A stretch of 64,000 bases of DNA, taken from NCBI GenBank assembly GCA_963576725.1, contig OY755244.1, positions 78,429,620-78,493,619 on the forward strand, in the 5' to 3' direction. This DNA is from Azorinus chamasolen. Taxonomy: Eukaryota > Mollusca > Bivalvia > Cardiida > Solecurtidae. The position numbers and the translations under genes were made by a program. This document shows, one piece after another, positions 1-12,318 of this stretch. Numbering within the stretch: the first letter of the stretch is position 1; each line of letters starts with the position of its first letter. Below the pieces are notes generated by a model. It made no database searches, was not told where the DNA came from, and was given only the letters and a program-made list of their open reading frames with translations.

Positions 1-35
1 ATAGAACTGAACAGGGAAAGGGTTTATTATTATAA

Positions 36-225
36 TTAACACTTTACACCATGATTACACCTTTTTGCTCCTATAGAAGCTGTCTGATCAGGATCTGCTC
101 TAATTGCTTATGATATAAAAAAGATATGACTCTAGTTTCTGTCATGGCTATTATAACAAAGTAATCTAATTGATATTCATGATGTCATTATTTCTGTCAT
201 GAATATTCATGGAGGAAAGAGTTAA
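36..225 (+). mobile_element. Family A MITE (TTAA-bounded)
   Basis: Family A elements are about 190-270 bp, start TTAACCCTTTACTCC and end GGAGTAAAGGGTTAA. They have a ~68 bp hairpin (arms GCAAACAGAGTAGACCC.../...GGGTCTGCTCTGTTTGC) near one end and a TGAATATTCA-rich segment near the other. TTAA target and CCC-starting ends suggest piggyBac-like mobilisation. In this copy the left hairpin arm is lost up to the dyad. Bases 1-35 are the end of another A copy. Confidence 0.75.
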
Positions 226-594
226 TAGGATTGAAAAGAAATAATTTACGTAATAATTCCATGAAATTTGTTTCTGTTTTATAGGGGATCTCTAGAGTCC
301 TATGTACAACAAGTAAGGTCGAGACAAGGAAAAGAGTTTGCTTCAATATATCCCATAATGCTTCAGGTGCTACAAGCTGGTTTACAACATGCCTCTTAGA
401 TGTTTATGGAAAAAATGAGACTTTTACAAAATGGTGAAAGGTATAGAAGAAAGGCTGATCAGCCACTGCACAGGGAAATAAATTGGGCTAGTGTGGTTAC
501 TTGTATTTTTATGAAAAATATTCTGGTAATCTGTGGTTTATGAGTAGCGATGTATCCCATGCATAATAACAGTGCTTGTATTGAGAAAGTGCAA

Positions 595-1250
595 TTCACT
601 GACCGAATAGTTCTGCCTAGAGACTATTGCCAGTGAACAGCTTCTGCATTGAGACTAGGCCTGCAGTTCACTGCGACAGGGAATAGTTTCTGCCTGCAAT
701 TTATGGCAACTGTGAACAGCTTCTGCGTGGAGAATAGGCCCACAATTCATTGTGATAGCTAACAGGTTCTGCATCATGGAGACCATGTCTGCAACTGACA
801 GAGACTGCAAACAGCTTTTGCATCATGGAGACCAGACTTTCAACTGTTTGTGACTGCAGATAGCATTTGCATCATGGAGACCAGACCTGCACCTCTTTGT
901 GACTGCAAATATCTGCATCAGTAGACTGAGCCTTCAGCTCACTGTGACCAGTTTCTGAATAGAAACCAGGCCTACAATTCACTGGGACCAAACTTCTGCG
1001 TCATGGAGACCAGGCTTTACTTACTGTGTCAGACTGAAAACGGCTTCTATGTGGAGATAAGGCTTGCAATGCAATTCAATGTGACCACGAGTCAGAAGAA
1101 CTTCTGCATCATGGGGACCAGGCTTGCAATTTACAACTTCTGAATGATGACCAGACCTGCAGTTCACTGTGACTGCAAACAGGTTCTTCACTGAGACCAG
1201 ACTTACAATACACTAAATTTAAACAGTCTTTGTATTGAGGCCAAGCGGAC
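595..1250. repeat. Degenerate tandem repeat, unit about 60-70 bp
   Basis: Motifs such as ttctgcatcatggagacca and ctgcaattcactgtgac recur about ten times with many substitutions and length changes. An old minisatellite; no coding frame is kept. Confidence 0.65.
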
Positions 1251-1870
1251 AATTAACTATGACCTTCATATTTAGGGCTGCAATTCTTTGTGACAGCTCA
1301 GACTTTGATATTTATCTGAGTAGTTGCATGAGGTTGTAGTTCTAGCAAATAATTTGTCTCAATATACTACTGGAAGTACTTTAACCAGATATGAGTAGAC
1401 CTCAGTTAGGACAGCTAAGCAGTGTGTATGGTCAAGTAATGTGTTCCTGGGCCTGAGGCTATAAAACTTAAAAAGTAACTCTTTGCACTAAATAGCATAC
1501 TCATTTTACAATATATTCTGTCCATGAAAGTCTCTAGAGTCAATGTAAGCATTGGATTGGATGTAAGAATATTTATGTCCAAATTGAGTTTCGAGCATGG
1601 AGTTTGTTTAGGATTTTATTACCTTGTGGCCTATTCCACATTCATGTGGAGGAAATAGATGTGGAATTATTTAGTAGGCAGGCTGGTTCGGAGTGTTAAT
1701 GCTAAATGTTTATGTTACCTGGATATACTTAATGTCAGGATCCAGACTGCATTTTTCTGACCATTTTTTTTTTTTTTTTTTTTTTTTTAAGAAAAAAGGG
1801 AGAAAGGTCTTATTGTGTTCGAAACAATTAGATATGATCTGTTAATACTGTACAACTGCCACTCAATCTA

Positions 1871-2124
1871 TTTACCCTTCCCTGTTTGATACTCGTGTAA
1901 GAAATAATGACATCATGAATATTTATTAGCTGAATTTTTATAATGGCATATGTACACAGAATGTTTAGGCTCAGATAGAAACAGTAGAATCAGATCTATA
2001 TTACACCATAAGCAAATAGAGTAGACCCTGATCAGACAGCTCCTATAGGAGCTGTCTGATCTGGGTCTACTCTGTTTGCAAATGCAGGAAAATGTGTACA
2101 TGTATATATGAAGGAAAGGGTTAA
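1871..2124 (-). mobile_element. Family A MITE, near-perfect hairpin
   Basis: Reversed copy ending GGAAAGGGTTAA at 2124. The hairpin at about 2022-2083 is centred on GCTCCTATAGGAGC. A 22-base T run sits at 1766-1788 upstream. Confidence 0.75.
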
Positions 2125-2290
2125 ATGAACATTCATGCAAAACTTTTGTATTTAAAATTATTGTATTAAATTTGATAAAATATGGAACTTTTAAAGACAA
2201 GCATGATTATTATTAAGAATTCCCAGTCTATATGACCCTTTATAACATAACTCGTGGCTTCAGCGTGACGTAACACTATCATTTATTTTT

Positions 2291-3756
2291 AGCTCACCAG
2301 AGCACAAAGTGCTCAGGGTGAGCTTTTGTGATCGCCTTTTGTCCGTCGGCGTGCGTCGTGCGTCGTGCGTCGTTCGTCGTTTGTCGTCCGTCGTCAACAA
2401 TTTGAACCTTTAAAAATCTTCTCCTCTGAATCTACAGGGATCTCAACTTTCATCTTTGGCACATAGCATCATATTCAGGTCCTCTACAAAAGTTATATAA
2501 ATTATGCCCCTGGGGTCAAAATTGACCCCGCCCCAGGGGTGCCTTGTTTTCAATAGAAACATATAGTAAAACTTTGAAAATCTTCTTCTCTGAAACCAGA
2601 AGGTTCTCAGCTTTCATAATTGGCACATAGCATCATGTTCAGGTTCTCTACAAAAGTTATATAAATTATGGCCCTGGGGTCAAAATTGGCCCCGCCCCAG
2701 GGGTGGGCAGTTTTCAATAGAAACAAATAGTGAAATCTTTGAAAATCTTCTTCTCTGAAACTGGAAGGCTCTCAGCTTTCATATATGGCATATAGCATCA
2801 TGTTCAGGTCCTCTACAAAAGTTATATAAATTATGGCCCCAGGGTCAAAATTGGCCCCGCCCCAGGGGTGGACAGTTTTCAATAGAAACAAATACTGAAA
2901 TCTTTGAAAATCTTCTCCTCTGAAACTGGAAGGTTCTTAGCTTTCATATTTGGCACATAGCATCATGTTCAGGTCCTCTACATAAGTTATATTATTTATG
3001 GCCCCGGGGTCAAAATTGGCCCGGCCCCAGGGGTGGGCAGTTTTCAATAGAAACATATAGTGAAATCTTTGAAAATCTTTTTCTCTGAAACTGGAAGGCT
3101 CGTAGCTTTCATATATGGCACATAGCATCATGTTCAGGTCCTCTACAAAAGTTATATAAATTATGGCCCCAGGGTCAAAATTGGCCCCGCCCCAGGGGTG
3201 GGCAGTTTTCAATAGAAACAAATAGTGAAATCTTTGAAAATCTTCTTCTCTGAAACTGGAAGGCTCTTAGCTTTCATATTTGGCACATAGCATCATGTTC
3301 AGGTCCTCTACAAAGGTTATATAATGTATGGCCCCGGGGTCAAAATCGGCCCCGCCCCAGGGGTGGGCAGTTTTCAATAGAAACAAATAGTGAAATCTTT
3401 GAAAATCTTCTTCTCTGAAACCGGAAGGCTCTCAGCTTTCATATTTGGCACATAGCATCATGTTCAGGTCGTCTACTAAAGTTATATTAATTATGGTCTC
3501 TGGTCAAAATTGTCCCCGCCCCAGGGGTGGACAGTTTTCAATAGAAACAAATAGTGAAATCTTTGAAAATCTTCTTCTCTGAAACTGGAAGGTTAGTCTC
3601 AGCTTTCATATTTGGCACATAGCATCATGTTCAGGTCCCCTACAAGTTTTTCGCAGGGCCGGCTAGTTTTCCATAGAAACATATAGTGAAAACTTTGAAA
3701 ATCTTCTCCTCTGGTTGTCTGGTGAGCGCTTCAGGGCCATTCTGGCCCTCTTGTTT
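2291..3756 (+). mobile_element. Pearl/Helentron-like non-autonomous element with 165-bp tandem cores
   Basis: Begins AGCTCACCAGAGCAC...GTGCTCAGGGTGAGC (subterminal inverted repeat), then a (CGTCGTG)n microsatellite. About seven head-to-tail cores follow with period 164-165 bp (CTTTGAAAATC at 2573, 2737, 2902, 3067, 3232, ...). It ends with GAGCGCTTC, a small stem-loop AGGGCCAttcTGGCCCT and CTTGTTT. This layout matches bivalve pearl/HINE elements. Confidence 0.75.
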
Positions 3757-4789
3757 GATAATCATGGGCATATATTCACTAGTGAATAACATTCGAACGA
3801 CCGAATGACATTCGAACGATTCATATGCGCTGTCAAAACAAACAAACTGGCGGACGGTGGTCGACCTACCTGTCCACGATTGAGTCACGATAGATGGCAA
3901 AGGATTGTTGGCACTTGCGCCTTAATTTCGATAAAACAATACAAATTGTAATCGCTGTCAGGAATCATATACAAAATGTATGCCAAAAAAGACCTACCAG
4001 CTACTCTGACCCATACAATCAATTCTACATTTAAAATGCCTCCTCAACTTTGCATTTTCTTCACCGCCTGTCCTTTTGTTTATGCAGATTTCTACTCATA
4101 CAAATATCTCATCAATCAACAACTATAGTCATCTGAATCCAGCACAGCACAAACATATTTCAAATATGCTATACTCACTAACTCAGCTGATCGCGAAAAT
4201 CTTCCTCCTGTTCCAACACATTTTATGCAGCAGTTCCTACTGAATCTTTTGTCTATTTCAAACATTTTCACTGAACTTGAATCGAGATTTTTTTCTCGGT
4301 GGAAATGTCCATGTCCATGTGTATACATACAACACTAATGAAGGGCTTAATATACCAAAACGAAGGCGCATTTCGAATCCCATTGACAGTGAGTGTCGGA
4401 CGTGTTGGCGACTGTATGTGGGTCTTCATGTAAATGGCGCGCTTTACATAGATACATGTTGTGTACAATGACGTCATAATGTGACGTGTTTGTAACTATG
4501 TATGTCAAAACTGTAACTCAAAATTTATTTTGACGTGTTTCTGTATGTTTTTGTATCATAAACTATCACAGTTAAATTGAATACCAGAGAGGTCTGAATT
4601 AGATCCTGGTAGATATGACAGTAAGTAAAAAAAAAAGTTGAAAAATTTGGACCTACTTTGTCCCAGTTACCTAGCGAACCTAATAACACCTTTCATTCAT
4701 CATTTCTATATGTAAGGAGAATTTATAACAATCCACGTTACTGCTGAAATATTGGCTGCAAATAACATTTGTGTGTGTTATGTTATAAA

Positions 4790-4946
4790 TAGGATCTTGC
4801 ATTCGTGTTCATGATTATTGGATTTATTAAATTCGTCTTTTTAAAACGATAAAAAACTGGCTAAAGCTCGTTTTTTATCGTTTTAAAAGGACTCATTTAA
4901 TAAATCCAATAATCAAGAACACTCATGTAAGATCCTCTATTTACCT
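4790..4946. repeat. Large foldback (long inverted repeat) centred on GCTAAAGC
   Basis: Arms of about 65 bp from atAGGATCTTGCATTCG to its complement ...CATGTAAGATCCTct with short unpaired sites; centre ctggctaaagctcg. It shares ends and centre with the foldback at 10135-10300 while the rest of the arms differ. Confidence 0.7.
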
Positions 4947-5163
4947 CATAGGCTATTTTTAGAACCAACCTCTTTGAATAAATCTACCGAAAAGGAGCTT
5001 TAACTAGAGAAACGGATTTTTTTTAGAATTTTGTAATTTGAAACCATTGTAATAAATAGAGTATTTGCTCCTACAGGAGTAAATGCTCTATTTATCACAA
5101 TGGTTTCAACAGGTGACTTTTACAGAGGCTTGGAATGGCGTATTTATGAAGGAAAGGGTTAGA
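4943..5163 (+). mobile_element. Family B MITE
   Basis: Family B: TTAACCCATTCCCTCATAGGC...GGAGGAAAGGGTTAA, about 220 bp. It has a 64 bp perfect-type hairpin, AACCATTGTGATAAATAGAG.../complement, around the dyad TTTGCTCCTATAGGAGCAAA. Here the dyad is CTCCTACAGGAG and the left TTAA is degraded. Confidence 0.65.
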
Positions 5164-5572
5164 GTCGGTATATGATATTTACGTTTGCAAGCAAAATACA
5201 AAGGGATCAAGAGGGAAATGAAAGAGAATGTGACAATGGTGTAATATTTTAATATTTTTCTGTATTTATTGTTATAGCATTTGTATATATATCATGGGTC
5301 AATTTGAAAAGTTGGTATTGATATTGAAATAAAAAAAAATAATGAAATACATATGTATTGCTTGATGCTTTATTAGCAGGGTGACCCTAAAGGATCGCTT
5401 CCCATGTCTTGTCTGTATGGACTCTATAAACACTGAAGGGCTCTTCCACTTTGAAAATTCATTGTTGAAAGGGTTAAGAAAGTACATGTAGTAAACAGTT
5501 GGAGTCTTGGTCTGGTGCCAATTTGTTTGGCTTCGGAAATGCAATGTTGCATGCTGACAGCAGATTAAGAAT

Positions 5573-5822
5573 TTAACCCTTTCCCTTATATAAACGTGTT
5601 TTCACGCATTTGCAAACAGAGTAGATCCAGATCAGATGGCTCCTATAGGAGCCGTCTGATCAGGGTCTGCTCTGTTTGCTATTAGAATTTGAAATACCTG
5701 TTTCTTTACTTTCTAAAATGGCTACAATTTTACACCTTTCATATTTCATTATACCTATTGTGTCCATGAATATTCAATAAGTATCAACATTTGGAATAAA
5801 CACAGAACAGGGAAAGGGTTAA
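5573..5822 (+). mobile_element. Family A MITE (subtype ending ACAGGGAAAGGGTTAA)
   Basis: TTAACCCTTTCCC to GGAAAGGGTTAA, hairpin about 5621-5680 with GCTCCTATAGGAGC. It is inserted in the inverted duplication only; the source carries a family B element close to the equivalent site. Confidence 0.8.
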
Positions 5823-6000
5823 GTATGTTTTAACCCTTGACTCCACAGAGACATCTTTGCAAACAGCAGACCCTGATTAGAAGGTACAGTTTGCTTATAT
5901 AATATCTTATTCTGAATTATCTGGCATGGTTGTATTCATTTGTTTCATAAAACTATATAAAATAATTTGCTAATTTTCATAATATGTGGAGTCGGCCATG

Positions 6001-6970
6001 ATCTTTAAAAATCTTCTCCTCTGAAACCTAGACTTTTGATACTTGGTATGTAGCATGGTCTAATGGTCCTCTACCAATATTGTAAAAATTATTACCCCTG
6101 GGTCAAAAATGGCACTGCCCTGGGGCTTATCTGTTTTTCATAGGAAAATCTTTAAAAAGTGTAAGGTCAAGAACTTTGATATTTGGTATGTAGCATCATC
6201 TAATGGTTTTCTACCAAGATTGTTCAAATTATGACCCCACTACAGGCCAAAAATGGACCCGCCCTAGGGCTTATCCATTTTACATAGGAAAATCTTTAAA
6301 ATATTTCTTCTCAGAAATTGTAAGGCCTAGACCTTTGATATTTGGTATGTAGCATCATCTAATGGTTTTCTACCAAGATTGTTCAAATTTTGATCCCTGG
6401 GCCAAAAGTGGCCTCACCATGACGCTTATCAGCTTTTCATAAGAAGATCTTTAAAATCTTCTTCTCAGAAATTATAAGGCCTAGACCTTTGATATTTGGT
6501 ATGTAGCATTATCTAATGGTCCTCTACAATGATTGTTCAAATTATGACCCCTTGGTAAAAAATAGCCCGGCCCAGGGCATATCAGTTTTTCATAGGGAAG
6601 TCTTTGAAAATCTTCTTCTCTTAAACTGTAAGGCCTAGTCCTATGATATTTGGTATGTAGCATGATCTAATGGTCCTCTGCAAAGATTTTCAAATTATGA
6701 CCCCTGGATAAAAAATGACCCCGCATCAGGGCTTATCAGTTTATCATAGGAAAATCTTTAAAAATCATCTTCTCTGAAATTGTAAGGCCTAGACCTTTGA
6801 TATTTGGTATGTCTAAGCATCCTTTAATGGTTCTAATCGAATATTGTTCAAATTATGTCACCTTGGCAAAAAAATGGCCCCAGCCCAGGTCACCTGAAAT
6901 TATTGTATACATGTACATTAATCTGTTATAACCAGATAAGCGATTAAGGGCCATCGTGGCCCTCTTGTTT
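6001..6970 (+). mobile_element. Pearl-like element, 5'-truncated, ~150-bp cores
   Basis: Six cores (AATCTTTAAAA at 6001, 6147, 6291, 6448, 6597, 6752) and the terminal stem AGGGCCATCGTGGCCCT followed by CTTGTTT. It lacks the AGCTCACC start. It interrupts the antisense COQ2 exon 7 copy. Confidence 0.7.
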
Positions 6971-7088
6971 TTCTTTAGATTTAAGTAAAGTACCCAGTAC
7001 TATTCCAAGAAATAGGACAGTTCCTAGTTGTGTGTTTGACTTGAACTTCTTCAGACAGTCATCTTGGTTGTTCAGGTCCACTATACAA
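6971..7088 (-). pseudogene. COQ2: Antisense broken copy of COQ2 exon 7
   Basis: Read on the minus strand, an acceptor ctgttgcag is followed by a near copy of COQ2 exon 7 ([21 protein letters not shown]...). A net 2-base deletion near its start shifts the frame and leads to a TGA. The 3' end is cut by a pearl-type element ending at 6970. It is part of a larger inverted partial duplication and cannot code for an enzyme. Confidence 0.85.
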
Positions 7089-7233
7089 CTGCAACAGAAA
7101 CTTTACAGCATGTTATGCGAAATATCAATTTCATGTAGCCAATTTCTAATCATAGGTGTATAAAGCTTTTACACCAAACAAGTAAATTACAAGGCTATGA
7201 ATACATCATTTTAACTTAATCCTCTACATGATA

Positions 7234-7459
7234 CTACAAGTTGGTACTAGTAGCTCCCCTGTCTACGCTCGACATTAAGGGGTAGTTCTAGGAATGGTTG
7301 GTCCGGTGTCAGGATAATGTGACTGGGTGGGGTGCCCTTGTCATGTGCCCGCGGCAGGGGCGTTCCAGTGAGGCAGCACTATAACTTGTCTCATGCGGGT
7401 ACAGTCTGCAAATAACTGAAATACTGTTGGTCGGACGTAAAACCCAACTCACTCACTCA
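7234..7459 (+). mobile_element. SINE-like retroposon with 12-bp target duplication
   Basis: Flanked by CTCTACATGATA at 7222-7233 and 7460-7471; the uninterrupted equivalent is seen in the 31650 region. The body has the core gtgactgggtggggtgccc and gaggcagcactataacttg, and ends gtaaaacccaactcactcac. Similar copies are at 25032 and 55133. Likely a broadly conserved molluscan SINE; the exact family is not assigned. Confidence 0.75.
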
Positions 7460-7506
7460 CTCTACATGATAAATGTTCACACAAAGACACTACCCATTAT
7501 GAATAT

Positions 7507-7738
7507 TTAACCCTTTCCCTGTTGAATATTCATGCAAGAAATGACATCATGAATATTTATTAGATTAGTTTTTATAATGGCATATGCACATGAGATATTT
7601 TTGCTCAGGCAGAAACTGTAGAATCTAATCTATATTAAACCATAAACAAACAGCAGACCATGATCAGAAGTTTCGCTTCTACAGGAAGCCCAAGCCCATG
7701 AATGTGTGAAATGGCATTTGTATGAAGGGAAGGCTTAA
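7507..7738 (-). mobile_element. Family A MITE inside the inverted duplication
   Basis: TTAACCCTTTCCC to GGCTTAA. It is the duplicated partner of 31370-31628, so it was present before the duplication. Its hairpin has decayed at the centre. Confidence 0.7.
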
Positions 7739-8137
7739 TAATTAATTGTTTTATTAAACGACATATGCGAAAAGCTCAATGGAATATGACCAAATTTCAC
7801 AGAAATTATCCTCTATCAAGATTGTATAAAAGGATCTTGTCCATTGTGCAAGTATGCCATTTTAGCCAAAAAATACATGTTGGTGATCAATTTCTTTAAA
7901 CATCTAAAAGCACATGCATGAGTCATGCAGGAAACACCACATACAAAACACACAAAGTCACCATGAAAAAAAAAGAAAAGAAGAGCAAATGTACATGCCT
8001 ATCTAAAGACAAAAAGAGACGCACAAAGATATAACAAACACAAATTAGGGGGAAGGTGGAAGTACTGACTTGCAACGGTTAGTGACAAATGTCATTGGGG
8101 GTTTAAACCAGCTTAGGGGTGCCCAACCTCACTTTTT

Positions 8138-9619
8138 AGCTCACCAGAGCACAAAGTGCTCAGGGTGAGCTTTTGTGATTGCCTGATGTCCGTCGTCCGT
8201 CGGCGTGCGTCGTCCGTCGTGCGTCGTGCGTCGTGCGTCGTCAGTCGTCAACAATTTGAGCCTTTAAAAATCTTCTCCTCTGAATCTACAGGGTTCTCAT
8301 CTTTCATTTTTGGCATATAGCATCATCTGTTGGTCCTCTACAAAAGTTATATAAATTATACCCCTGGGGTCAAAATTGGCCCTGCCCCAGGGGTTTTCAG
8401 TTTTCAATAGAAACATATAGTGAAAACTTTGAACATCATCTCCTCTAAAACTAGAAGGTCCTCAGCTTTCATATTTGGCACATAGCTTCAACTTCAAGGC
8501 TTCTACAAAAGTTATATAAATTATGCCCCTAGGGTAAAAATTGGTCTCCCCCCATGGATTGCCAGTTTTTTTAAGCTGACTACTTAAACAGCCCATAGGA
8601 TCACTAGTTATGCATAGGAAAAACTTTAAAAGTATTCTTGTCAGAAACTACATGCCCCAGAGCTTAGATATTTGGTGTATAGATTTACTTAGCATAACTT
8701 TATGGGTTTTATAAGTATCATAGTTCTTGGGTTAAAATTGGCCCTGCCCTGTGTGTACAGTCTTCTTCACTTCAGAAACGACAGCCTAAAGGTTTCTCCT
8801 TAATATATCAGCCTGCAGAGCTCAGACCTTCTTATATAACCACCCTTAGCCTGATCAGTTGAGTAGAAATTGTGTTTAGACAAATAACACACTCTCATTT
8901 AAGATTGAGAAAATTGTGGATAGTTCTTAATATGCAGAACACTCTTAAAGCTTTTTTTCATACCTATGCCCTTCATTAAGCTACCGGATATCAATATAGA
9001 GCATATCTGTTGTGAATTTCAGCTTAACTCTTCGCATGCTGGGTAATTGTGTCATCTGCTAAATGGTTGTCTGCAGCATATTCATAAGTTATCTGTACTA
9101 CACAATTTCTTTCTAAGTTTTTCAGAATTCAGACTCATTGACAAACAGTTTGGATACCAGATCAGGCCCCACATTATATTGGCCCTGATCTGGATCCAAA
9201 CTGTTTGCATAGGTCATTAGTGGTGGGAGAATCCCACTACACACTTTCTTTCTAAGTTTTTCAGAAGTTCAGTCTCATTTACAAACAATTTGGATATCAG
9301 ATCAGGCTCCACATTATGTGGGCCCTGATCTGGATCCAAACTGTTTGCATAGGTCATTAGTGGTGGGATAATCTGCCTCTAGCATCCAAAGAATTAATAC
9401 AAGTTCCAGTGGTCTATGCTCTATCCATTCTTTCACTACATTCTTTCAGCATCATGTTCTGGTCCTCTACAAAAGTTATATAAATTGTGTCCCCGGGGTC
9501 AAAATTGGCACCGCCCCTGGGGTGTTAAGTTTTCAATAGAAACATATGTGAAAACTTTGAAAATCTTCTCCTCTGATTGTCTGGTGAGCGATGTCAGGGC
9601 CATTCTGGCCCTCTTGTTT
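8138..9619 (+). mobile_element. Pearl-like element interrupted by a family G element
   Basis: Starts AGCTCACCAGAGCAC with a CGTCGTGCGTCG run, followed by two cores. After diverged DNA and the element at 9024-9396, a core fragment resumes (CATCATGTTCTGGTCCTCTAC) and the terminus AGGGCCAttcTGGCCCTCTTGTTT closes at 9619. Confidence 0.7.
9024..9396 (+). mobile_element. Family G TTAA element with duplicated central hairpin
   Basis: TTAACTCTTCGCATGCTGG to CTAGCATCCAAAGAATTAA. The hairpin (CAAACAGTTTGGAT.CCAGATCAGG/CCTGATCTGGATCCAAACTG) occurs twice in tandem, about 9075-9220 and 9222-9365. Confidence 0.65.
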
Positions 9620-10134
9620 TCCATCCCCACCCTAAAAGACAGACAGTGTAAATAAATCTATCTCCTCTCCGACTAATCTACAACAACCGGGTTGGCAAAT
9701 ACAGTGGTAATGCATGTAAAACAAAAATATATTTAGTGAAACAAACTGGATCCACCTATTACTGAGCTGCAAACTAAGTGACTTTAGAAAGTAATATTAG
9801 GTACGACAAAAACGAGATCTAGACTTGTAAGGATCTCCTTCTGGTTATCAGCTAGCACCTGAAAAATGGAAAAGATCTAGGAGAGGGTTTCGAGATTCAT
9901 ATTTATCGCACAATCTGCTTTGTGGCAGGGCTGTAACAGAGTGCAATAAATCGCGAAAATGCACTAGTGCATTTGGTATGCAAATTAGCAATCGTTAGCC
10001 AATCATAGCGCCCATGTAAGCTTTAGCCAATTGTAGCGCCCCATGTGCATCACTACGCTGTTTGTAAGCAATGGCCGAAACAGCCGTCAGCTATAGCCTG
10101 TTTCATTTTCTACAGCATTTTTAAGGCTGAGGTG

Positions 10135-10300
10135 ATAAAAAGATTCTTACATTTGTGTGCATTACAAATTGTTTTCATGAAACTCGTTTACAATAATGAA
10201 TATGACACTCGCTAAAGCTTGTGTCATATTATTATAGTAAACTCGTTTCATAAAAGCAATTTGTAATGAACACTCATGTACAAGATCCTCTATATAATTA
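10135..10300. repeat. Large foldback centred on GCTAAAGC
   Basis: Arms pair from gattcttacatttgtgtgcattacaaattg to caatttgtaatgaacactcatgtacaagatc; centre cactcgctaaagcttgtg. Ends match the foldback at 4790. Confidence 0.65.
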
Positions 10301-11127
10301 TTTGACATCTCCTCTCCAAGATCTTTAAACAGCTAAAAATAGAAACTTTTTACATATTAGCAGGATTAAAATGATGTCCCAGGAAGTTTTCAAAATTCTA
10401 AAATTAAAACTGGTCTACATATACTCGGAATACAGCAAAATTACAGCATCCCACCTATTCGATTTGTAACTTTCACAATGTATAAGAACTTTACCATTTC
10501 AACGTAGAAATAGACAGTTCGTTCTTACAATGCAGTAAAAATAACGGAGTCTATTGCAACGTATTTTTTAACCGGTGAAAGGGTAATGTAATGCAACGAT
10601 CACAATCGCTAAGATTTGGGTAATATTTGTTTGTTCGTCACCAAAATAAACAACCACACCTTGTAAAAAGCAGTTTTCGTAGTCTGTTAATTTATCTTTT
10701 ATCGTACTATGTAATGACATAAATGCACAGAACGTTGTTGTGGCCTAGAATGAGTGTCCTTGGAATATTCTGATGAGTTTTCGGACCATGGATGGTTCGC
10801 ACCACGAAACTAATATATCATTTAAAATGATTTACTAGACTTGATCAAATGAGTTGATCCAGATCATATATCATGACTGATTTTGAGCAAAATTTTGCAA
10901 AAAAAATATATATATTATATATAATACTTATAGAATATAAATATAGTCTGAAAGTGGCAAAGCAAAAGTAACAATACGTCGTGAATACGATAAAAGAAAA
11001 TTGCAGACTCTGTTTCGTTGAGTCTGTTCATGAGGAGTAATTAAAAGTTCAACTCTACTCACGCCCCCTAGCACCGTCTTAAGCAATATTCGAAACTTAT
11101 AACATCTAACGATCCCGAAGGTCCTTG

Positions 11128-11219
11128 GTCAACTCGGCCACGGGTCAACTTGCCCCTGAGTCTAGTCGGCCTCGCGTCAAGTTGGCCGGGTCAACTCGGC
11201 CTGGGTCAAGTTGGCCCAC
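11128..11219. repeat. Short degenerate repeat of GGGTCAA(C/G)T(C/T)GGCC
   Basis: Five or six units about 15-18 bp apart in an otherwise AT-rich region. Confidence 0.6.
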
Positions 11220-11989
11220 AAATATTATATCATAATTACACTTTTGGTGTATATTCTTTATTTTGAATTGAATATTTTGTTTCCTAGAGATACCCGAAAC
11301 TACAGATACCAATGAACATATTTTGTTACCATTCATTGGAACATTTCTCAATGAGACGATTCTAATAAATGGTCAAAATTGAGGGTTGGTGGATAAGTTT
11401 GGATACGCACTCTTCTCTAACTGTGATTTAAAGAAATTTAAAAAAAAACTTGTTTCATCACTTTATTCTTATCAGGACTAAACGTCATTAATAAATAGGG
11501 CCGTCATCGTAACTTGTGATATCGGTGAATCGTCGATTTCAAAGTTCCGATGATATATCGATACAGAATTTCCAAATATCGATACATTCTTAATGAAGAA
11601 ACTAGAATAAACCCTGAATAAATGTATTTGTGTCGTACCTATCTGTTTGTTTATCATTACTCCAGTTCACTTTTCATTTACGGTGTTTGACGACATTAAA
11701 AACTAAGACTTGGGTTTGCACTAAATCTGGGTCAATTTTGTGCGATGAATACAGTGTGCAGCCCATATAAAAACTCATGTGTTACTCGTCGTTATCTTTA
11801 GAAAACCTTGTATTCACTTAAATAAAGTCAAATGGATCAAAACGTGATGAAAGTAACGCTACATGAACATAAATTATCGTAGAACCTGCAGTTATGTCTT
11901 ATGATATATCTGTTCTGCCTTTAATTAACAATAAAAATATGTTGCAATACATGTGTTCAATTGAATATGAAGTTCATTCATCTTCCTGC

Positions 11990-12152
11990 TTGTTGAAACA
12001 TTCTTCTCACATTAAACTCTATTCATCTCCTATTCATCACAATGGTTTCAAACTACAAAATTCTAAATTTTTACTTTTCTCTAGTAAATGCTCCTTTTGA
12101 GTAGATTCGTTCAAAGAGATTGGGTCTAAAAATAGCTTATGGAGGAAAGGGT
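11990..12152 (-). mobile_element. Decayed family B MITE
   Basis: ATCACAATGGTTTCAAACTAC through TGCTCCTTTTGAGTAGATT to GGAGGAAAGGGTTAA. One hairpin arm is degenerate. Confidence 0.6.
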
Positions 12153-12318
12153 TAATAATCTAACACTCGTAAATATGCATACCAGTAAATGACTACAGAA
12201 AATCATGGTACACATAGTTTTAGACTAACTCAGCATCTGGTTAGGATCCAAACTGTTCAATGCTTAGTTTGTGTAATTAATAAGAAATTGAACAAACAGT
12301 TCAATGAAAATTGGTTTA

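Larger units (their letters stand above)
5195..7738 (-). repeat. Inverted partial duplication of the COQ2 3' region (source 31370-33385)
   Basis: On the minus strand this stretch follows 31370-33385: the MITE at 31370-31628 (copy 7507-7738), the last intron and exon 7, the small MITE at 31987-32133 (copy about 5823-5900), the segment with aatgcaacattgcattt, and the segment around the ATGTATTGCTTGATGC run. Gaps and insertions separate the blocks: a SINE at 7234-7459, a pearl element at 6001-6970 and an A element at 5573-5822 in the copy; B and F elements in the source. Boundaries are by eye. Confidence 0.8.
10301..12316. other. No gene recognised; region upstream of COQ2
   Basis: AT-rich with no convincing exon. 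It contains a short GC-rich repeat at 11128-11219 (ggtcaactcggcc/ggtcaagttggcc units) and a decayed family B element near 11990-12152. A 5' non-coding COQ2 exon could lie here but cannot be placed. Confidence 0.5.
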
